A stretch of DNA of 64,000 bases. Origin: Microbacterium esteraromaticum (GTDB lineage Bacteria > Actinomycetota > Actinomycetes > Actinomycetales > Microbacteriaceae). The notes beneath the pieces were generated by a model that was not told where the DNA came from, did no database searches, and saw only the letters and a list, made by a program, of their open reading frames with translations. Numbering within the stretch: the first letter of the stretch is position 1; every line of letters starts with the position of its first letter. The DNA lies in contig NZ_JAEMWU010000003.1 in the NCBI RefSeq assembly GCF_017303215.1, positions 62,001-126,000 on the forward strand. Reading direction: 5' to 3'. Positions 37,456 through 46,314 of this stretch are shown in pieces. The translations under genes were made by a program, and so were the position numbers.

Positions 37456-38388
37456 ATGAGCACAGCGCAGCGCACCGAAGCCGTGCACGTACGCGCCCCC
37501 GGCAAGATCAACCTCTACCTGGGGGTCGGGCTACCGCACGATGATGGCTATCACGCCCTGGCTACGGTGTTCCAGGCCGTATCGCTGTACGAGGACGTCA
37601 CGGCCTACCCCGCCGACGGGTTCTCGCTAGAGGTGCACGGCGACGTCGACATCGACGACGTGCCCACCGACGACCGCAACCTCGCCATGCGCGCGGCCAA
37701 GCTGCTCGCTCAGGCCACCGGGGTCACGGCCGGCGTGCACCTGGTGATCCGCAAGGGCGTGCCCGTCGCCGGGGGAATGGGCGGTGGCTCGGCAGATGCC
37801 GCGGCCGCGCTGGTCGCGTGCGATGCGCTGTGGGGCACCGATCTCGGTGCTCACCGGCTGCACGAGCTGGCGGCACGGCTCGGGGCCGATGTGCCGTTCG
37901 CGCTGCACGGCGGAACCGCGATCGGCGCGGGTCGAGGCGACGAGCTGACGCCCGCTCTGGCGCGCGGACGCTTCGACTGGGTGCTGATCATGAGCGCACA
38001 GGGACTGTCGACCCCCGAGATCTACGGGCGCCTCGACACGATGCGCGCCCACGGCGAGGCGCTCGCCGACGACCCGCAGCCGTCCTTGGACGTGCCGGTG
38101 GCGGTACTGCAGGCGTTGCGGGCGGGGGAAGCCGCAGCCCTCGCCCCCGTGATGTTCAACGACCTGGAGCGCGCGGCTCTGGACGGTCGTCCTGATCTCG
38201 AGCATGCGCTCGCCGACGGTGTACGCCTTGGGGCGTTGTCGGGAATCATCTCGGGCTCGGGCCCCACGGTCGCGTTGCTGTGCGGCGGCCCCGAAGCCGC
38301 GCGTGCGGTGCAGCAGGAACTGCAGGCGGCCGGCCATACGGCGCTGCACGTGCACGGGCCCGTCGCCGGCGCACGCATCGTGGTCTGA
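37456..38388 (+). CDS. ispE: 4-diphosphocytidyl-2-C-methyl-D-erythritol kinase
   Basis: 310 residues. GHMP kinase marks: APGKINLYLGVG at about 12-23, the ATP loop PVAGGMGGGSADAAAAL at about 98-114 and SGIISGSGPTVALL near the C-terminus. It phosphorylates CDP-methylerythritol in the MEP isoprenoid pathway in the cytoplasm. The preceding AKR gene ends 40 bp upstream, and AGAAGGGAG before the ATG is the ribosome-binding site. Confidence 0.96.
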   Translation: MSTAQRTEAVHVRAPGKINLYLGVGLPHDDGYHALATVFQAVSLYEDVTAYPADGFSLEVHGDVDIDDVPTDDRNLAMRAAKLLAQATGVTAGVHLVIRKGVPVAGGMGGGSADAAAALVACDALWGTDLGAHRLHELAARLGADVPFALHGGTAIGAGRGDELTPALARGRFDWVLIMSAQGLSTPEIYGRLDTMRAHGEALADDPQPSLDVPVAVLQALRAGEAAALAPVMFNDLERAALDGRPDLEHALADGVRLGALSGIISGSGPTVALLCGGPEAARAVQQELQAAGHTALHVHGPVAGARIVV

Positions 38389-38441
38389 GTGCGAACGCGT
38401 CAGGGTTGAGCGGCACCTCGTGCGACTGTGAGGATGGGACG

Positions 38442-39836
38442 ATGGGTGCAGCAGGAAAGAACTGGCGCGCGCGACTGGTCCACGCGATCCACGTCGATGC
38501 GGCCTCGCGCCCCGAGACCCAGGCGATGCTCTCGATCGACGAGATGCATGCGCGTCGCGTCATCGAGCTGGCGATGCGCATCGCCGAGTCTCTGATCGCC
38601 GTCGGCGCCGCGGCCAACGAAGTCGTGCTGTCGATCACGAGAGTGACGGCGGCATGGGGCATCCGTCCGGTGCACGTCGACATCACGTTCAACTCGATCG
38701 CGGTGTCGTATCACGGCGGTGAGTCCGACCTGCCGTTCACCCTGATCCGGGTCGTCCGCGCGCCCGTGCCCGATCACTCCAAACTCCAGCAGCTGCAGGC
38801 GCTCGTCGCGCAGATTCAGGCGGGTCTCGACCTCGACGAGGCGCGCATCCGCTTCCACGTGATCCGCCGCACACCCTTCCGGTACCGTCCCGCCGTCATC
38901 GTGCTGGCACAGGGACTGCTCGCCGTCGGCGTCTGCCTGCTCTTCGGTGCGGGCTGGATGACCACCCTTGTCGCGCTGCTCGCCGCGTGCGGCGCGGCGC
39001 TGACTCAGCGCTGGATGGCGCGGATGCATGTGCCGTTCTTCTTCTCGCAGGCCGCCGGTGCGCTCGTGGTCACCGCGTTCGCCGCGGTGACCAATGCCCT
39101 GCGTGTCCACGAAGTGCCCCTGTTCGAAGGCGCCAGCCCCGGTATCATCGTCGCGGCCGGTATCGTGCTGATGCTGGCGGGGATGTCGGTCGTGGCTGCG
39201 GCGCAGGATGCCATCGACGGCTTTGCGCTCACGGCGGGCGGGCGCATCCTCGACCTGGCGTTGCTCACGCTCGGGGTCGTGGTCGGCATCGTCGGCGGCG
39301 TCTCATTCGCCCAGCGACTCGGGGTGGGCTTCCCGCTCTCCACCGACCCGCCCGAGCTCGGGCCGGTAACCATGCAGCTCGTCGGCGTCGTGCTCATCGC
39401 CGTGACGGTGGCCGTGTGGAACGGTGCCACCGCGCGCACGATCCTCGTCTCGGCACTCTTGGGGAGCATCGCCTGGGGTGGGTACAGTGCCGCCGTCGCC
39501 GGCGGCATCGGCGTCGCACTCGCGAGTGCGATCGGGGCGCTGGTCGCCAGCTTCATCGGCACGCTGATCGCGCACCGTCTGCACGTGCCATCGATCGCCG
39601 TCACGACCGCCGCCATCGTGCCGATGGTGCCCGGTTCCGTGGTCTACCGCGGGCTACTCGGCATCGTCGAGGCAGAAGGCGAGGCGATGGGGCTGATCCT
39701 CGGGTTCGCGGACTTGTTCCAGGCGGCTGCCATCGGCCTCGCCCTCGCCTCGGGCGCATCGCTCGGACTCGTGCTCGGTGCACCGGTGCGCGACACGCTG
39801 CAGAGCGTCGTGCGCCGACGCGGTCGCATCCGCTGA
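38442..39836 (+). CDS. thrE: Threonine/serine exporter, ThrE type
   Basis: 464 residues from the ATG at 38442. The soluble N-terminal domain carries RIAESLIAVGAAANEV and WGIRPVHVDITFNSIAVSYH, typical of ThrE (DUF1212). About ten membrane helices follow from about residue 155 to the end, with the second domain (DUF3815-like) including VPSIAVTTAAIVPMVPGSVV. Single-chain ThrE of Corynebacterium exports threonine and serine by proton antiport. Substrate specificity here is inferred by family. Confidence 0.88.
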   Translation: MGAAGKNWRARLVHAIHVDAASRPETQAMLSIDEMHARRVIELAMRIAESLIAVGAAANEVVLSITRVTAAWGIRPVHVDITFNSIAVSYHGGESDLPFTLIRVVRAPVPDHSKLQQLQALVAQIQAGLDLDEARIRFHVIRRTPFRYRPAVIVLAQGLLAVGVCLLFGAGWMTTLVALLAACGAALTQRWMARMHVPFFFSQAAGALVVTAFAAVTNALRVHEVPLFEGASPGIIVAAGIVLMLAGMSVVAAAQDAIDGFALTAGGRILDLALLTLGVVVGIVGGVSFAQRLGVGFPLSTDPPELGPVTMQLVGVVLIAVTVAVWNGATARTILVSALLGSIAWGGYSAAVAGGIGVALASAIGALVASFIGTLIAHRLHVPSIAVTTAAIVPMVPGSVVYRGLLGIVEAEGEAMGLILGFADLFQAAAIGLALASGASLGLVLGAPVRDTLQSVVRRRGRIR

Positions 39837-39876
39837 CCGGCGGGCGCACAGCGGTACCGGATAGCCTGGGTACGAC

Positions 39877-41685
39877 ATGGCACATCTGCTCGGAGCCGAA
39901 GGGCTCCACCTCGAATACCCCACCCGCGTCGTCTTCGACTCCGTCACCCTCGGCATCGAGGAGGGCGACCGCATCGGCATCGTCGGACGCAACGGCGACG
40001 GCAAGTCGAGTCTGCTCGCGATGCTCGCGGGCCGCAAGGAGCCCGACGCCGGCCGCGTCACGGTGCGCGGCGGAACACGCATCGGCGTGCTCGACCAGGC
40101 CGACACGCTCGACGACGCACTGACCGTGGGAACCGCCGTCGTCGGCGACACCCCCGAGCACGAGTGGGCGGGGGATGCCCGCATCCGCGACGTCATCGCC
40201 GGGCTGGTCGGCGACCTCGACTGGGAGGCCTCGGTGGCCTCGCTCAGCGGCGGTCAGCGCCGCCGTGTCTCACTGGCGCGACTGCTGACCGGCGACTGGG
40301 ACATCATCGCGCTCGACGAGCCCACGAACCACCTCGACGTCGAGGCGATCACGTGGTTGGCGGGGCATCTGAAGACCCGCTGGGCCCGCAACGCCGGGGC
40401 ACTCATGGTCGTCACCCACGACCGGTGGTTCCTCGACGAGATCTGCACGGCCACCTGGGAGGTGCACGACCGCATCGTCGAGCCCTTCGAGGGCGGATAC
40501 GCCGCGTACATCCTGCAGCGCGTGGAGCGCGACCGAATGGCCGCCGCGACCGAGGCCAAGCGCCAGAACCTCGCCCGCAAAGAGCTGGCCTGGCTGCGTC
40601 GTGGCGCGCCCGCGCGCACGAGCAAGCCGAAGTTCCGCATCGACGCCGCCAACGCACTCATCGCCGATGTGCCGCCGATCCGAGACACCGTATCGTTGCA
40701 GTCGCTCGCCGTGGCGCGGCTGGGCAAAGACGTTGTCGACCTGCTCGACGCCGGTGTCGCCTACGGCGACCGCCAGGTGCTCAAGGACGTCGAGTGGCGC
40801 ATCGCGCCGGGCGAGCGCACTGGCATCCTCGGCGTCAACGGTGCGGGCAAGTCGACGCTGCTGGGCCTGGTGGCCGGCACCGTCGAACCGACCAGCGGTC
40901 GCGTCAAGCGCGGCAAGACCGTGCAGGTGCGCACCCTGACCCAGCGGATCGACGAGCTCGAACAACACTGGACCGACCCCGTGCGCACGGTGATCAACGG
41001 GCTGCGCACGTCGTACACCTTCGGCAGTGGGTCGAAGGCGCAGGACCTCACCCCGGGGCAGCTGCTCGAGCGGCTCGGATTCACCTCGGCGCAGTTGTCG
41101 ACCCCGGTGAAGGATCTATCGGGTGGACAGCAGCGCCGACTGCAACTGCTGCTCGTGCTGCTCGACCAGCCCAACGTGCTGATCCTCGATGAGCCGACCA
41201 ACGACATGGACACCGACATGCTCGCCGCGATCGAGGACCTGCTCGACTCGTGGCCGGGCACACTGCTCGTGGTCAGCCACGACCGCTACTTCCTCGAGCG
41301 CGTCACCGATCAGCAGTACGCCGTGCTGCCGGGCCCCGACGGCTCAGGGCGCCTGCGGCACCTGCCCGGCGGGATCGACGAGTATCTGCGCCTGCGTGCG
41401 GCGATGCCCACCGGCGCGCGGACGGCGCACGATGCCGCACCCGCTCCTGCCGCGTCGTCGCTGTCTGGGGCCGAGCTGCGCGCCGCCGAGAAGGAGGCGT
41501 CGATGCTCGAGCGCAAGATGCAGAAGCTGAACGATCAGATCGACAAGGCCAAGCACGCTCTCGCCGACCATGACCAGTCCGACTACGAGGGTCTGGGCGA
41601 GAAGATGCGCGCGATCCAAGCCCAGCAGGACGAGGTCGAAGAGCTCGAGCTGCGCTGGTTCGAGGTCACCGAGCAGATCGGCTGA
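39877..41685 (+). CDS. ABC-F family ATPase (Uup/EttA-like)
   Basis: 602 residues. Two ABC domains without membrane segments: Walker A GRNGDGKSSLL and GVNGAGKSTLL; signatures LSGGQRRRVSLA and LSGGQQRRLQLL; Walker B ALDEPTNHLD and LILDEPTNDMD. The inter-domain linker is rich in Arg/Lys (AKRQNLARKELAWLRRG). The C-terminal coiled coil (about 535-600, with ERKMQKLNDQIDKAKHAL) is of Uup type, a DNA- or ribosome-binding element. ABC-F proteins act on the ribosome; antibiotic resistance cannot be assumed. Confidence 0.95.
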   Translation: MAHLLGAEGLHLEYPTRVVFDSVTLGIEEGDRIGIVGRNGDGKSSLLAMLAGRKEPDAGRVTVRGGTRIGVLDQADTLDDALTVGTAVVGDTPEHEWAGDARIRDVIAGLVGDLDWEASVASLSGGQRRRVSLARLLTGDWDIIALDEPTNHLDVEAITWLAGHLKTRWARNAGALMVVTHDRWFLDEICTATWEVHDRIVEPFEGGYAAYILQRVERDRMAAATEAKRQNLARKELAWLRRGAPARTSKPKFRIDAANALIADVPPIRDTVSLQSLAVARLGKDVVDLLDAGVAYGDRQVLKDVEWRIAPGERTGILGVNGAGKSTLLGLVAGTVEPTSGRVKRGKTVQVRTLTQRIDELEQHWTDPVRTVINGLRTSYTFGSGSKAQDLTPGQLLERLGFTSAQLSTPVKDLSGGQQRRLQLLLVLLDQPNVLILDEPTNDMDTDMLAAIEDLLDSWPGTLLVVSHDRYFLERVTDQQYAVLPGPDGSGRLRHLPGGIDEYLRLRAAMPTGARTAHDAAPAPAASSLSGAELRAAEKEASMLERKMQKLNDQIDKAKHALADHDQSDYEGLGEKMRAIQAQQDEVEELELRWFEVTEQIG

Positions 41686-41701
41686 GTTCAGGCTCCGCCG
41701 G

Positions 41702-42646
41702 TCACGCAGCCGGTGCGTCCTGCAGCATCCTGCGGGTGATGAACTCGCGCGGCGCCCCGCTCAGCGGGTCGGTGAAGCGCAGCTCACGGGCCAGCAACTG
41801 CATCGGTTTCTCGAAGTCGTCGGGCGTCTCGGGTAGCAGCTCGGGGTAGAAACCGTCGTTCAGGATGCCGGCGCCGAGCGCCGACAGATGAACGCGTAGC
41901 TGGTGCATCTTGCCGCTGTGCGGACGCAGCCGCGTGTGCACGACGCGGTCGTCCGCATTGATCAGTTCGATCAGCGTCTCGGAGTTCGGCTCGCGTTCGG
42001 CATCCACCCGCACGCAGACGTTGCCCCGCAGCTTCTCGATGTGGTTGCGGTACACGATCGGCAACGGATGCCCGCCCAGGGCGGGGGATGCCGGATCCCA
42101 GCCTTCCGGCAGAGCGGAGACGGCTTCGTAGACCTTCTCGACCCGCCGGTTCTCGAACAGCAGCTGGTAGGCGCCGCGAGTCTCGGGGCGCACCGAGAAC
42201 ATCAGTAGCCCGGCCGTGGCCCGGTCGAGGCGGTGGATCGGGGTGAGCTCGGGAATCGCGAGCAGGTTGCGCAACCGTACGAGGGCGGAGTTCTGCAGGT
42301 ACTTGCCGCCGGGGGTGGTGGGCAGGAAGTGCGGCTTGTCGGCAACGACCAGGTCGCCGTCCTGGTGCAGCACCTCGACCTCGAACGGGATCTCGCGCTC
42401 CACCGGCGGTTCGCGGTAGTACCAGACGAACTCGTGCGCGCCCAGCGGCGCCTCGCGGGTGAGCGCGGTGCCGTCGCGGGCGACGATCTCACCGCGGTCG
42501 AAGCGGGCCAGGAGACGTTCGGGGTCGAGATGGAAGAAGCGCTCGGCCATGTACGCGCCGATCGTCGGCCACGGCCCGTGCATCGGCAGATGCAGACGGG
42601 TCGCACCGACGCCGTCGCGCACCGGCAGGGGAGAAGCCATCGCCAT
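41702..42646 (-). CDS. RluA-family pseudouridine synthase
   Basis: 314 residues, convergent with the ABC-F gene with 16 bp between. The catalytic motif IHRLDRATAGLLMFS contains the essential Asp; DLVVADKPHFLPTTPGG and LRPHSGKMHQLRVHLSALG are the other family marks. It probably isomerises uridine in rRNA or tRNA (RluA/RluC/TruC group). No N-terminal S4 domain is visible. Confidence 0.92.
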   Translation of the reverse strand: MAMASPLPVRDGVGATRLHLPMHGPWPTIGAYMAERFFHLDPERLLARFDRGEIVARDGTALTREAPLGAHEFVWYYREPPVEREIPFEVEVLHQDGDLVVADKPHFLPTTPGGKYLQNSALVRLRNLLAIPELTPIHRLDRATAGLLMFSVRPETRGAYQLLFENRRVEKVYEAVSALPEGWDPASPALGGHPLPIVYRNHIEKLRGNVCVRVDAEREPNSETLIELINADDRVVHTRLRPHSGKMHQLRVHLSALGAGILNDGFYPELLPETPDDFEKPMQLLARELRFTDPLSGAPREFITRRMLQDAPAA

Positions 42647-42656
42647 CAGCGGGCGC

Positions 42657-43151
42657 TCACGTGTCGAAGCTCAGACTGAGTTTGCGCAGCAGGCCGGCGA
42701 GGCGTTCGCGCTCTGCGCGCGGCAGAGCGCTCAGCAGCTCGGCCTCGGCATCCACCAGGCGGGTGATCGCGGCATCCACACGCACCCTGCCGTCGTCGGT
42801 GAGCGTGACCAGCACGCTGCGGCCGTCGGCGGGGTCGGCCTGCCGTCGCACGAAGCGCCGACCGACCAAGCGGTCGATGCGGTTGGTCATGGTTCCGCTC
42901 GAGACCAGGGTCTGTTGCAGCAGCTGTTTCGGCGAGAGCTGGAAGGGAGAACCTGCGCGGCGCAGCGCCGAGAGCACATCCCACTCCCACGGTTCGATGT
43001 CGCTGCGGTGGAATACATCGCGACGTGCGCGATCGAGATGCCGCGAGAGCCGATCCACGCGCGAGAGCACTTCGAGCGGCGAGAAGTCCAGGTCGGGGCG
43101 CTGAGTGTTCCACGCACCGACGATGCGATCCACCTCATCCGCCTCATTCAT
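42657..43151 (-). CDS. MarR family transcriptional regulator
   Basis: 164 residues from the ATG at 43151; the larger frame extends over the tRNA and is not credible. Winged helix: SPKQLLQQTLVSSGTMTNRI (recognition helix) and LVGRRFVRRQADPADGRSVL (wing DxRS-type DGRSV). N- and C-terminal helices form the dimer interface. The target and ligand are unknown. An inverted repeat lies 30 bp upstream. Confidence 0.92.
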   Translation of the reverse strand: MNEADEVDRIVGAWNTQRPDLDFSPLEVLSRVDRLSRHLDRARRDVFHRSDIEPWEWDVLSALRRAGSPFQLSPKQLLQQTLVSSGTMTNRIDRLVGRRFVRRQADPADGRSVLVTLTDDGRVRVDAAITRLVDAEAELLSALPRAERERLAGLLRKLSLSFDT

Positions 43152-43180
43152 CTGTCCATTATCGCGCGCTCCTCGGGCAC

Positions 43181-43195
43181 GTCCGGACGTCGGAC
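43181..43195. promoter_or_regulatory. Inverted repeat upstream of the marR-type gene
   Basis: GTCCG-GACGT-CGGAC is a perfect 5-bp-arm repeat 30 bp before the regulator start, where MarR proteins often bind for autoregulation. The arms are short, so this is only a candidate operator. Confidence 0.3.
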
Positions 43196-43250
43196 ACAGG
43201 TGGAACGTGGCAGACTTGTCACGCGGCCCTGCTTGCGCGGACGGCCGTGG

Positions 43251-43322
43251 TCCGCCGTAGTGTAACGGCAGCACGACAGCCTTTGGAGCTGTGAGGTTCA
43301 GGTTCGAATCCTGGCGGCGGAG
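43251..43322 (+). tRNA. tRNA-Gln (anticodon UUG)
   Basis: 72 nt. The acceptor stem pairs TCCGCCG (43251-43257) with CGGCGGA (43315-43321), followed by discriminator G. The anticodon stem ACAGC/GCTGT encloses loop CTTTGGA, giving anticodon TTG (reads CAA/CAG). The T loop is GGTTCGAATCC-like. CCA is not encoded. Its 3' end lies 1 nt before the glmU start codon. Confidence 0.95.
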
Positions 43323-43323
43323 C

Positions 43324-44754
43324 ATGACGCAGAACCCACTCGCCATCATCGTTCTCGCCGCAGGGCAGGGAACGCGCATGAAGTCCCGTCGGCCCAAGGT
43401 GCTGCACGAGATCGGCGGGCGGCCCCTGGTGGGTCACGTCCTGACCACCGCGCGTGCGCTCGGGGCCGAGCACATCGAGGTCGTCGTCCGTCACGAGCGC
43501 GACCAGGTCGTCGCCGCGATCGTCGAGCAGTACCCCGAGGCGATCGTCGTCGATCAGGACGACATTCCCGGTACGGGACGCGCCGTGCAGGTCGCTCTCG
43601 ACGCGCTGCCCGCCGACTTCGACGGCGATGTGCTCGTGCTCTCGGGCGACGTGCCGCTGTTGCAGGCCGACACGCTCGAAGCCCTCGTCGCCGGCCACCG
43701 GGCGGCATCCGCCGCCGCCACGCTGCTGAGCGCGCACCTCGACGACCCCACCGGGTACGGTCGCATCATCCGCGGCGCGGACGGCATCGTCGAGCGGATC
43801 GTCGAGCAGAAGGACGCCAGCGCCGACGAGGCCGCAGTCACCGAGATCAACGCCGGCGTGTACGTGTTCCGTGCCCCGGCGCTGCGCACCTACCTGGCCC
43901 GCGTCGACCAGAACAACGCGCAGGGCGAGATGTACCTGACCGACGTGATCGGTCTGCTGCGCGGCGCCGCCGAGAAGGTCGCCGCCGAACTCGCCGATGA
44001 CGTCACCTCGACGTTCGGCATCAACGACCGCGCCCAGCTCGCCGAGGCCGGCCGGGTGCTGAACCAGCGCATCGTGCGGCACTGGCAGCGCGAGGGCGTC
44101 ACGATCGTCGACCCGGCGACCACCTGGATCGACGACGACGCCACGCTGGCCCCCGACGTGACGATCCTGCCGAACACCCAGATCCTGCGTGCGACGGTCA
44201 TCGCCGCCGGCGCCACCATCGGTCCCGACACGACGCTGGTCGACTGCGAGGTGGGCGAGGATGCCGTTGTGCGCCGCAGCGACGCCAACCTTGCCGTGAT
44301 CGGTGCGAACGCCACAGTCGGCCCCTACTCGTTCCTACGCCCCGGCACCGTGTTGGGTGCGAGCGGCAAGATCGGCGCCTACGTCGAGACCAAGAACGCC
44401 CAGATCGGCGAGGGAAGCAAGGTTCCGCACCTGTCGTACGTGGGCGATGCCACCATCGGCCGCGGCGTCAACCTGGGCGCGAGCACGATCACCGCCAACT
44501 ACGACGACGTCAACAAGCACCGCACCGAGATCGGCGACGAGGTGCACACCGGATCTCACACGGTGCTCGTCGCGCCCATTAGGCTGGGAGCAGGTGCAAA
44601 GACCGGCGCCGGCGCCGTCGTCCGCAAGGACGTGCCCGCCGGTGCGCTGGCCATGAGCATCGCCCCCCAGCGCAACATCGTCGGGTGGGTCGAGAAGAAC
44701 AGAGCAGGCACGGGTGCAGCCGATGCGGCGGCCCGCGAACGAGCGGCGGAGTAG
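43324..44754 (+). CDS. glmU: Bifunctional N-acetylglucosamine-1-phosphate uridyltransferase / glucosamine-1-phosphate acetyltransferase
   Basis: 476 residues from the ATG at 43324; a GTG at 43291 lies inside tRNA-Gln and is rejected. The uridyltransferase domain starts with IVLAAGQGTRMKSRRPKVLH and the left-handed beta-helix acetyltransferase domain covers about 250-455 (isoleucine-rich hexapeptide repeats, GASTITANYDDVNKHRT). It makes UDP-GlcNAc for peptidoglycan. The ATG is 1 nt after the tRNA, so the G-rich tRNA 3' end may serve as its ribosome-binding site. prs follows 10 bp later. Confidence 0.96.
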   Translation: MTQNPLAIIVLAAGQGTRMKSRRPKVLHEIGGRPLVGHVLTTARALGAEHIEVVVRHERDQVVAAIVEQYPEAIVVDQDDIPGTGRAVQVALDALPADFDGDVLVLSGDVPLLQADTLEALVAGHRAASAAATLLSAHLDDPTGYGRIIRGADGIVERIVEQKDASADEAAVTEINAGVYVFRAPALRTYLARVDQNNAQGEMYLTDVIGLLRGAAEKVAAELADDVTSTFGINDRAQLAEAGRVLNQRIVRHWQREGVTIVDPATTWIDDDATLAPDVTILPNTQILRATVIAAGATIGPDTTLVDCEVGEDAVVRRSDANLAVIGANATVGPYSFLRPGTVLGASGKIGAYVETKNAQIGEGSKVPHLSYVGDATIGRGVNLGASTITANYDDVNKHRTEIGDEVHTGSHTVLVAPIRLGAGAKTGAGAVVRKDVPAGALAMSIAPQRNIVGWVEKNRAGTGAADAAARERAAE

Positions 44755-44764
44755 GGCGACAGCC

Positions 44765-45799
44765 ATGGGCCAGAAGAAGAAGCGCGTAGCACTGGATGTC
44801 CAGAACGGGGTCGCCCCCGGACTGATCGCGAAGACCAAGAAGCGGCTCGTCGTCGCCGGCGGTCGCTCGCACCCCGAACTGACGGCTGCCGTCGCCGCCG
44901 CACTCGGTCAGGAGGTCGCTCCGGTCGAGCACCGCACCTTCGCCTCGGGCGAGATCTACGCCCGCTTCGAGGTCTCGATCCGCGGCTGCGACCTGTTCAT
45001 CGTGCAGTCGTTCGGCCAGCCGGTCAACGAGTGGCTGATGGAGACGCTGATCATGCTGGATGCCGCGAAGCGGGCATCCGCCAAGCGCGTCACCGTCGTC
45101 GCCCCGTACTACCCCTACTCGCGTCAGGACAAGAAGGGTCGCGGCCGCGAGCCGATCTCGGCGCGTCTGGTCGCCGACATGCTCAAGGTCGCGGGCGCGG
45201 ACCGCGTCATGAGCGTCGACCTGCACGCCGCGCAGATCCAGGGCTTCTTCGACGGCCCGGTCGACCACCTCTTCGCCAAGCCCGTTCTGCTCGAGCACTT
45301 CGAGAGCACGCTGACGCCCGAGGACCGTGAGACGCTCACGATCGTGTCGCCCGACATGGGGCGCGTCCGCGTGGCCGACACGTGGTCGGACAGCCTCGGC
45401 GCACCGCTGGCGATCATCCACAAGCGTCGCGACCCGAAGGTCGCCAACCAGGTGTCGGTGCACGAGATCGTCGGCACCGTCGAGGGACGCACCTGCCTGC
45501 TCGTCGACGACATGATCGACACCGGCGGCACGATCGTCAAGGCCGCGCAGGCGCTGAAGGCGAACGGCGCTCGTCGGGTGATCGTCGCCGCCACTCACGC
45601 GGTGTTCAGCGATCCGGCATCCGAGCGTCTGCAGGACGACGCGATCGACGAGGTCGTCGTCACCGACACGATTCCGCTGACCGAGTCGCGCCAGTGGGAC
45701 GGGCTCACGATCCTGCCGATCGCGCCGCTGCTGGCGGCGGCGATCAAGCAGGTCTTCGAGGACGGCTCGGTCACGAGCATGTTCGGCGGCGACGCCTGA
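44765..45799 (+). CDS. prs: Ribose-phosphate pyrophosphokinase
   Basis: 344 residues from the ATG at 44765. It has the normal core after a basic N-terminal extension of about 25 residues (MGQKKKRVALDVQNG). Motifs: FASGEIYARFEVSIRG, PYYPYSRQDKKGRGREP, the flexible-loop SVDLHAAQIQGFFDGPVDH and the PRPP loop CLLVDDMIDTGGTI. It makes PRPP from ribose-5-phosphate and ATP for nucleotide, His and Trp synthesis. Adjacent to glmU as in most actinobacteria. Confidence 0.96.
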   Translation: MGQKKKRVALDVQNGVAPGLIAKTKKRLVVAGGRSHPELTAAVAAALGQEVAPVEHRTFASGEIYARFEVSIRGCDLFIVQSFGQPVNEWLMETLIMLDAAKRASAKRVTVVAPYYPYSRQDKKGRGREPISARLVADMLKVAGADRVMSVDLHAAQIQGFFDGPVDHLFAKPVLLEHFESTLTPEDRETLTIVSPDMGRVRVADTWSDSLGAPLAIIHKRRDPKVANQVSVHEIVGTVEGRTCLLVDDMIDTGGTIVKAAQALKANGARRVIVAATHAVFSDPASERLQDDAIDEVVVTDTIPLTESRQWDGLTILPIAPLLAAAIKQVFEDGSVTSMFGGDA

Positions 45800-45834
45800 G
45801 AAGGGCACATAGTCGGATGCCCGAGGCTGGGCGT

Positions 45835-46305
45835 ATGAACGCACACCACGCCGCTCGTACCGGAACCGCGCTGCTCGGGGCGGCCGGGGTCCTGCTGCTG
45901 TCCGGCTGCGCCGGTGGAGGGGCCGCCGATGCCGGCGATCCCTCTCCGGTCTCGACCGATGCCACCGCACCGTACGCCGATGGCACCTACACCGCCGAGG
46001 GTGCTTATCAGACGCCCGAGACGGTCGAGAACATCTCGGTGACGCTCACCCTGAGCGACGACGTCGTGACCGATGTCGAGGTGGTCGGCGATCCGACCGC
46101 GCCCGAGAGCACGCGCTATCAGGGCCAGTTCATCGACGGCATCGCCGCCGAGGTGGTGGGCAAGAAACTCGACGAACTCGACGTCGACCGCGTTGCCGGT
46201 TCGTCGCTGACCAGCGGCGGTTTCAACCAGGCCCTCGTGCGGATCAAGGAAGAGGCCGTGATCTCCGCCGCCGACAACGGCGACGCAGACACGGAGACCG
46301 AGTAG
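45835..46305 (+). CDS. FMN-binding domain lipoprotein
   Basis: 156 residues from the ATG at 45835. The signal peptide ends in a lipobox LLLSGC (Cys at about 24). The FMN_bind domain (about 42-145) opens with PYADGTYTAEGAY. The C-terminal SSLTSGGFNQALVRI takes the place of the flavinylated SGAT motif of NqrC/RnfG proteins. It is anchored outside the membrane and probably carries covalent FMN added by the ApbE enzyme encoded next. With the downstream membrane reductase it forms a small electron-transfer module. Confidence 0.85.
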   Translation: MNAHHAARTGTALLGAAGVLLLSGCAGGGAADAGDPSPVSTDATAPYADGTYTAEGAYQTPETVENISVTLTLSDDVVTDVEVVGDPTAPESTRYQGQFIDGIAAEVVGKKLDELDVDRVAGSSLTSGGFNQALVRIKEEAVISAADNGDADTETE

Positions 46306-46314
46306 GCGGATGCC

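Noticed and set aside
41081..41685. ABC-F gene as a dedicated antibiotic-resistance determinant
   Set aside because: The C-terminal coiled coil and linker look like the housekeeping Uup-type group, and the flanking genes are core functions.
43291..43323. Upstream GTG start for glmU
   Set aside because: It lies inside tRNA-Gln and adds Arg-rich residues with no family counterpart; the ATG at 43324 begins exactly where GlmU homology does.
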